A stretch of 5,533 nt of DNA from NCBI GenBank assembly GCA_028875335.1, contig JAPPEF010000037.1, forward strand, positions 1 to 5,533. Reading direction: 5' to 3'. Each line of letters opens with the position of its first letter. Position 1 is the stretch's first letter. Below are positions 5,501-5,533 of this stretch, one piece after another. Made by a program: the position numbers and the translations under genes. The notes beneath the pieces are model-generated. The model was given only the letters and a program-made list of their open reading frames with translations. It did not search any database and had not been told where the DNA came from. Origin of the DNA: Gemmatimonadota bacterium (GTDB taxonomy: Bacteria; Latescibacterota; UBA2968; UBA8231).

Positions 5501-5533
5501 TTACTTTAGCTGTGAGTTCGCCGGGTATCGGCG

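Noticed and set aside
5351..5533. Insertion-sequence end or transposase remnant to explain the AT-rich right edge.
   Set aside because: No terminal inverted repeat, target duplication or transposase motif is visible in the 183 bases available; only the SEC-C motif is supported.
1..5533. CRISPR arrays, tRNA or rRNA genes, riboswitches.
   Set aside because: No regularly spaced repeats and no cloverleaf or conserved RNA sequence were noticed by eye; nearly all the DNA is coding.

Overview
The window is a densely packed, mostly one-direction stretch of bacterial chromosome. Hand counts of sampled blocks give about 60% G+C. Six genes run on the + strand from the left edge to position 5350 with almost no intergenic DNA: junctions are overlaps of 4, 1 and 14 nt, gaps of 6 and 3 nt, and one stop codon abutting the next start. 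A short minus-strand remnant of different composition occupies the right end. The organism cannot be named with certainty. The phosphoserine aminotransferase is of the roughly 385-residue type that I associate with Alphaproteobacteria (also known outside them). The genome does not avoid the tetranucleotide CTAG, and the mutarotase is of the DUF718 subtype often seen in heterotrophs that degrade deoxysugars. An uncultured, moderately GC-rich environmental bacterium fits all of this.

Layout. 1-1103: the C-terminal three quarters of a GlcD-type FAD 2-hydroxyacid (glycolate or D-lactate) oxidase subunit. 1100-2422: its Fe-S partner GlcF, started by a TTG that overlaps the glcD stop. 2422-2766: an L-rhamnose/L-fucose mutarotase family protein. 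2773-3430: a two-gene MntA-HepT (minimal nucleotidyltransferase / HEPN ribonuclease) toxin-antitoxin module. 3434-4195: a classical SDR oxidoreductase. 4196-5350: a SerC-type phosphoserine aminotransferase. 5351-5533: AT-rich DNA (about 38% G+C over 5351-5460) carrying, on the minus strand, the C-terminal SEC-C zinc-binding motif of a gene whose frame is interrupted.

How the genes may work together. GlcD and GlcF should form one membrane-associated flavin/Fe-S oxidase feeding electrons to the respiratory chain. The mutarotase and SDR together suggest catabolism of a deoxysugar such as L-fucose or L-rhamnose through a non-phosphorylating (dehydrogenase) route. That route ends in C3/C2 fragments (pyruvate, lactate, lactaldehyde, glycolate), which GlcDF-type oxidases could handle. 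SerC makes phosphoserine and is probably in the run for transcriptional convenience. The MntA-HepT pair interrupts this metabolic series, and its hepT part is less GC-rich (about 50% over 3181-3420) than its neighbours, so it looks like an acquired module that now shares the transcript. No promoter or convincing intrinsic terminator was seen. The most notable observations are the toxin-antitoxin module inside a tight metabolic gene run and the broken SEC-C gene at the right edge. I found no clear evidence for a wholly new type of system.
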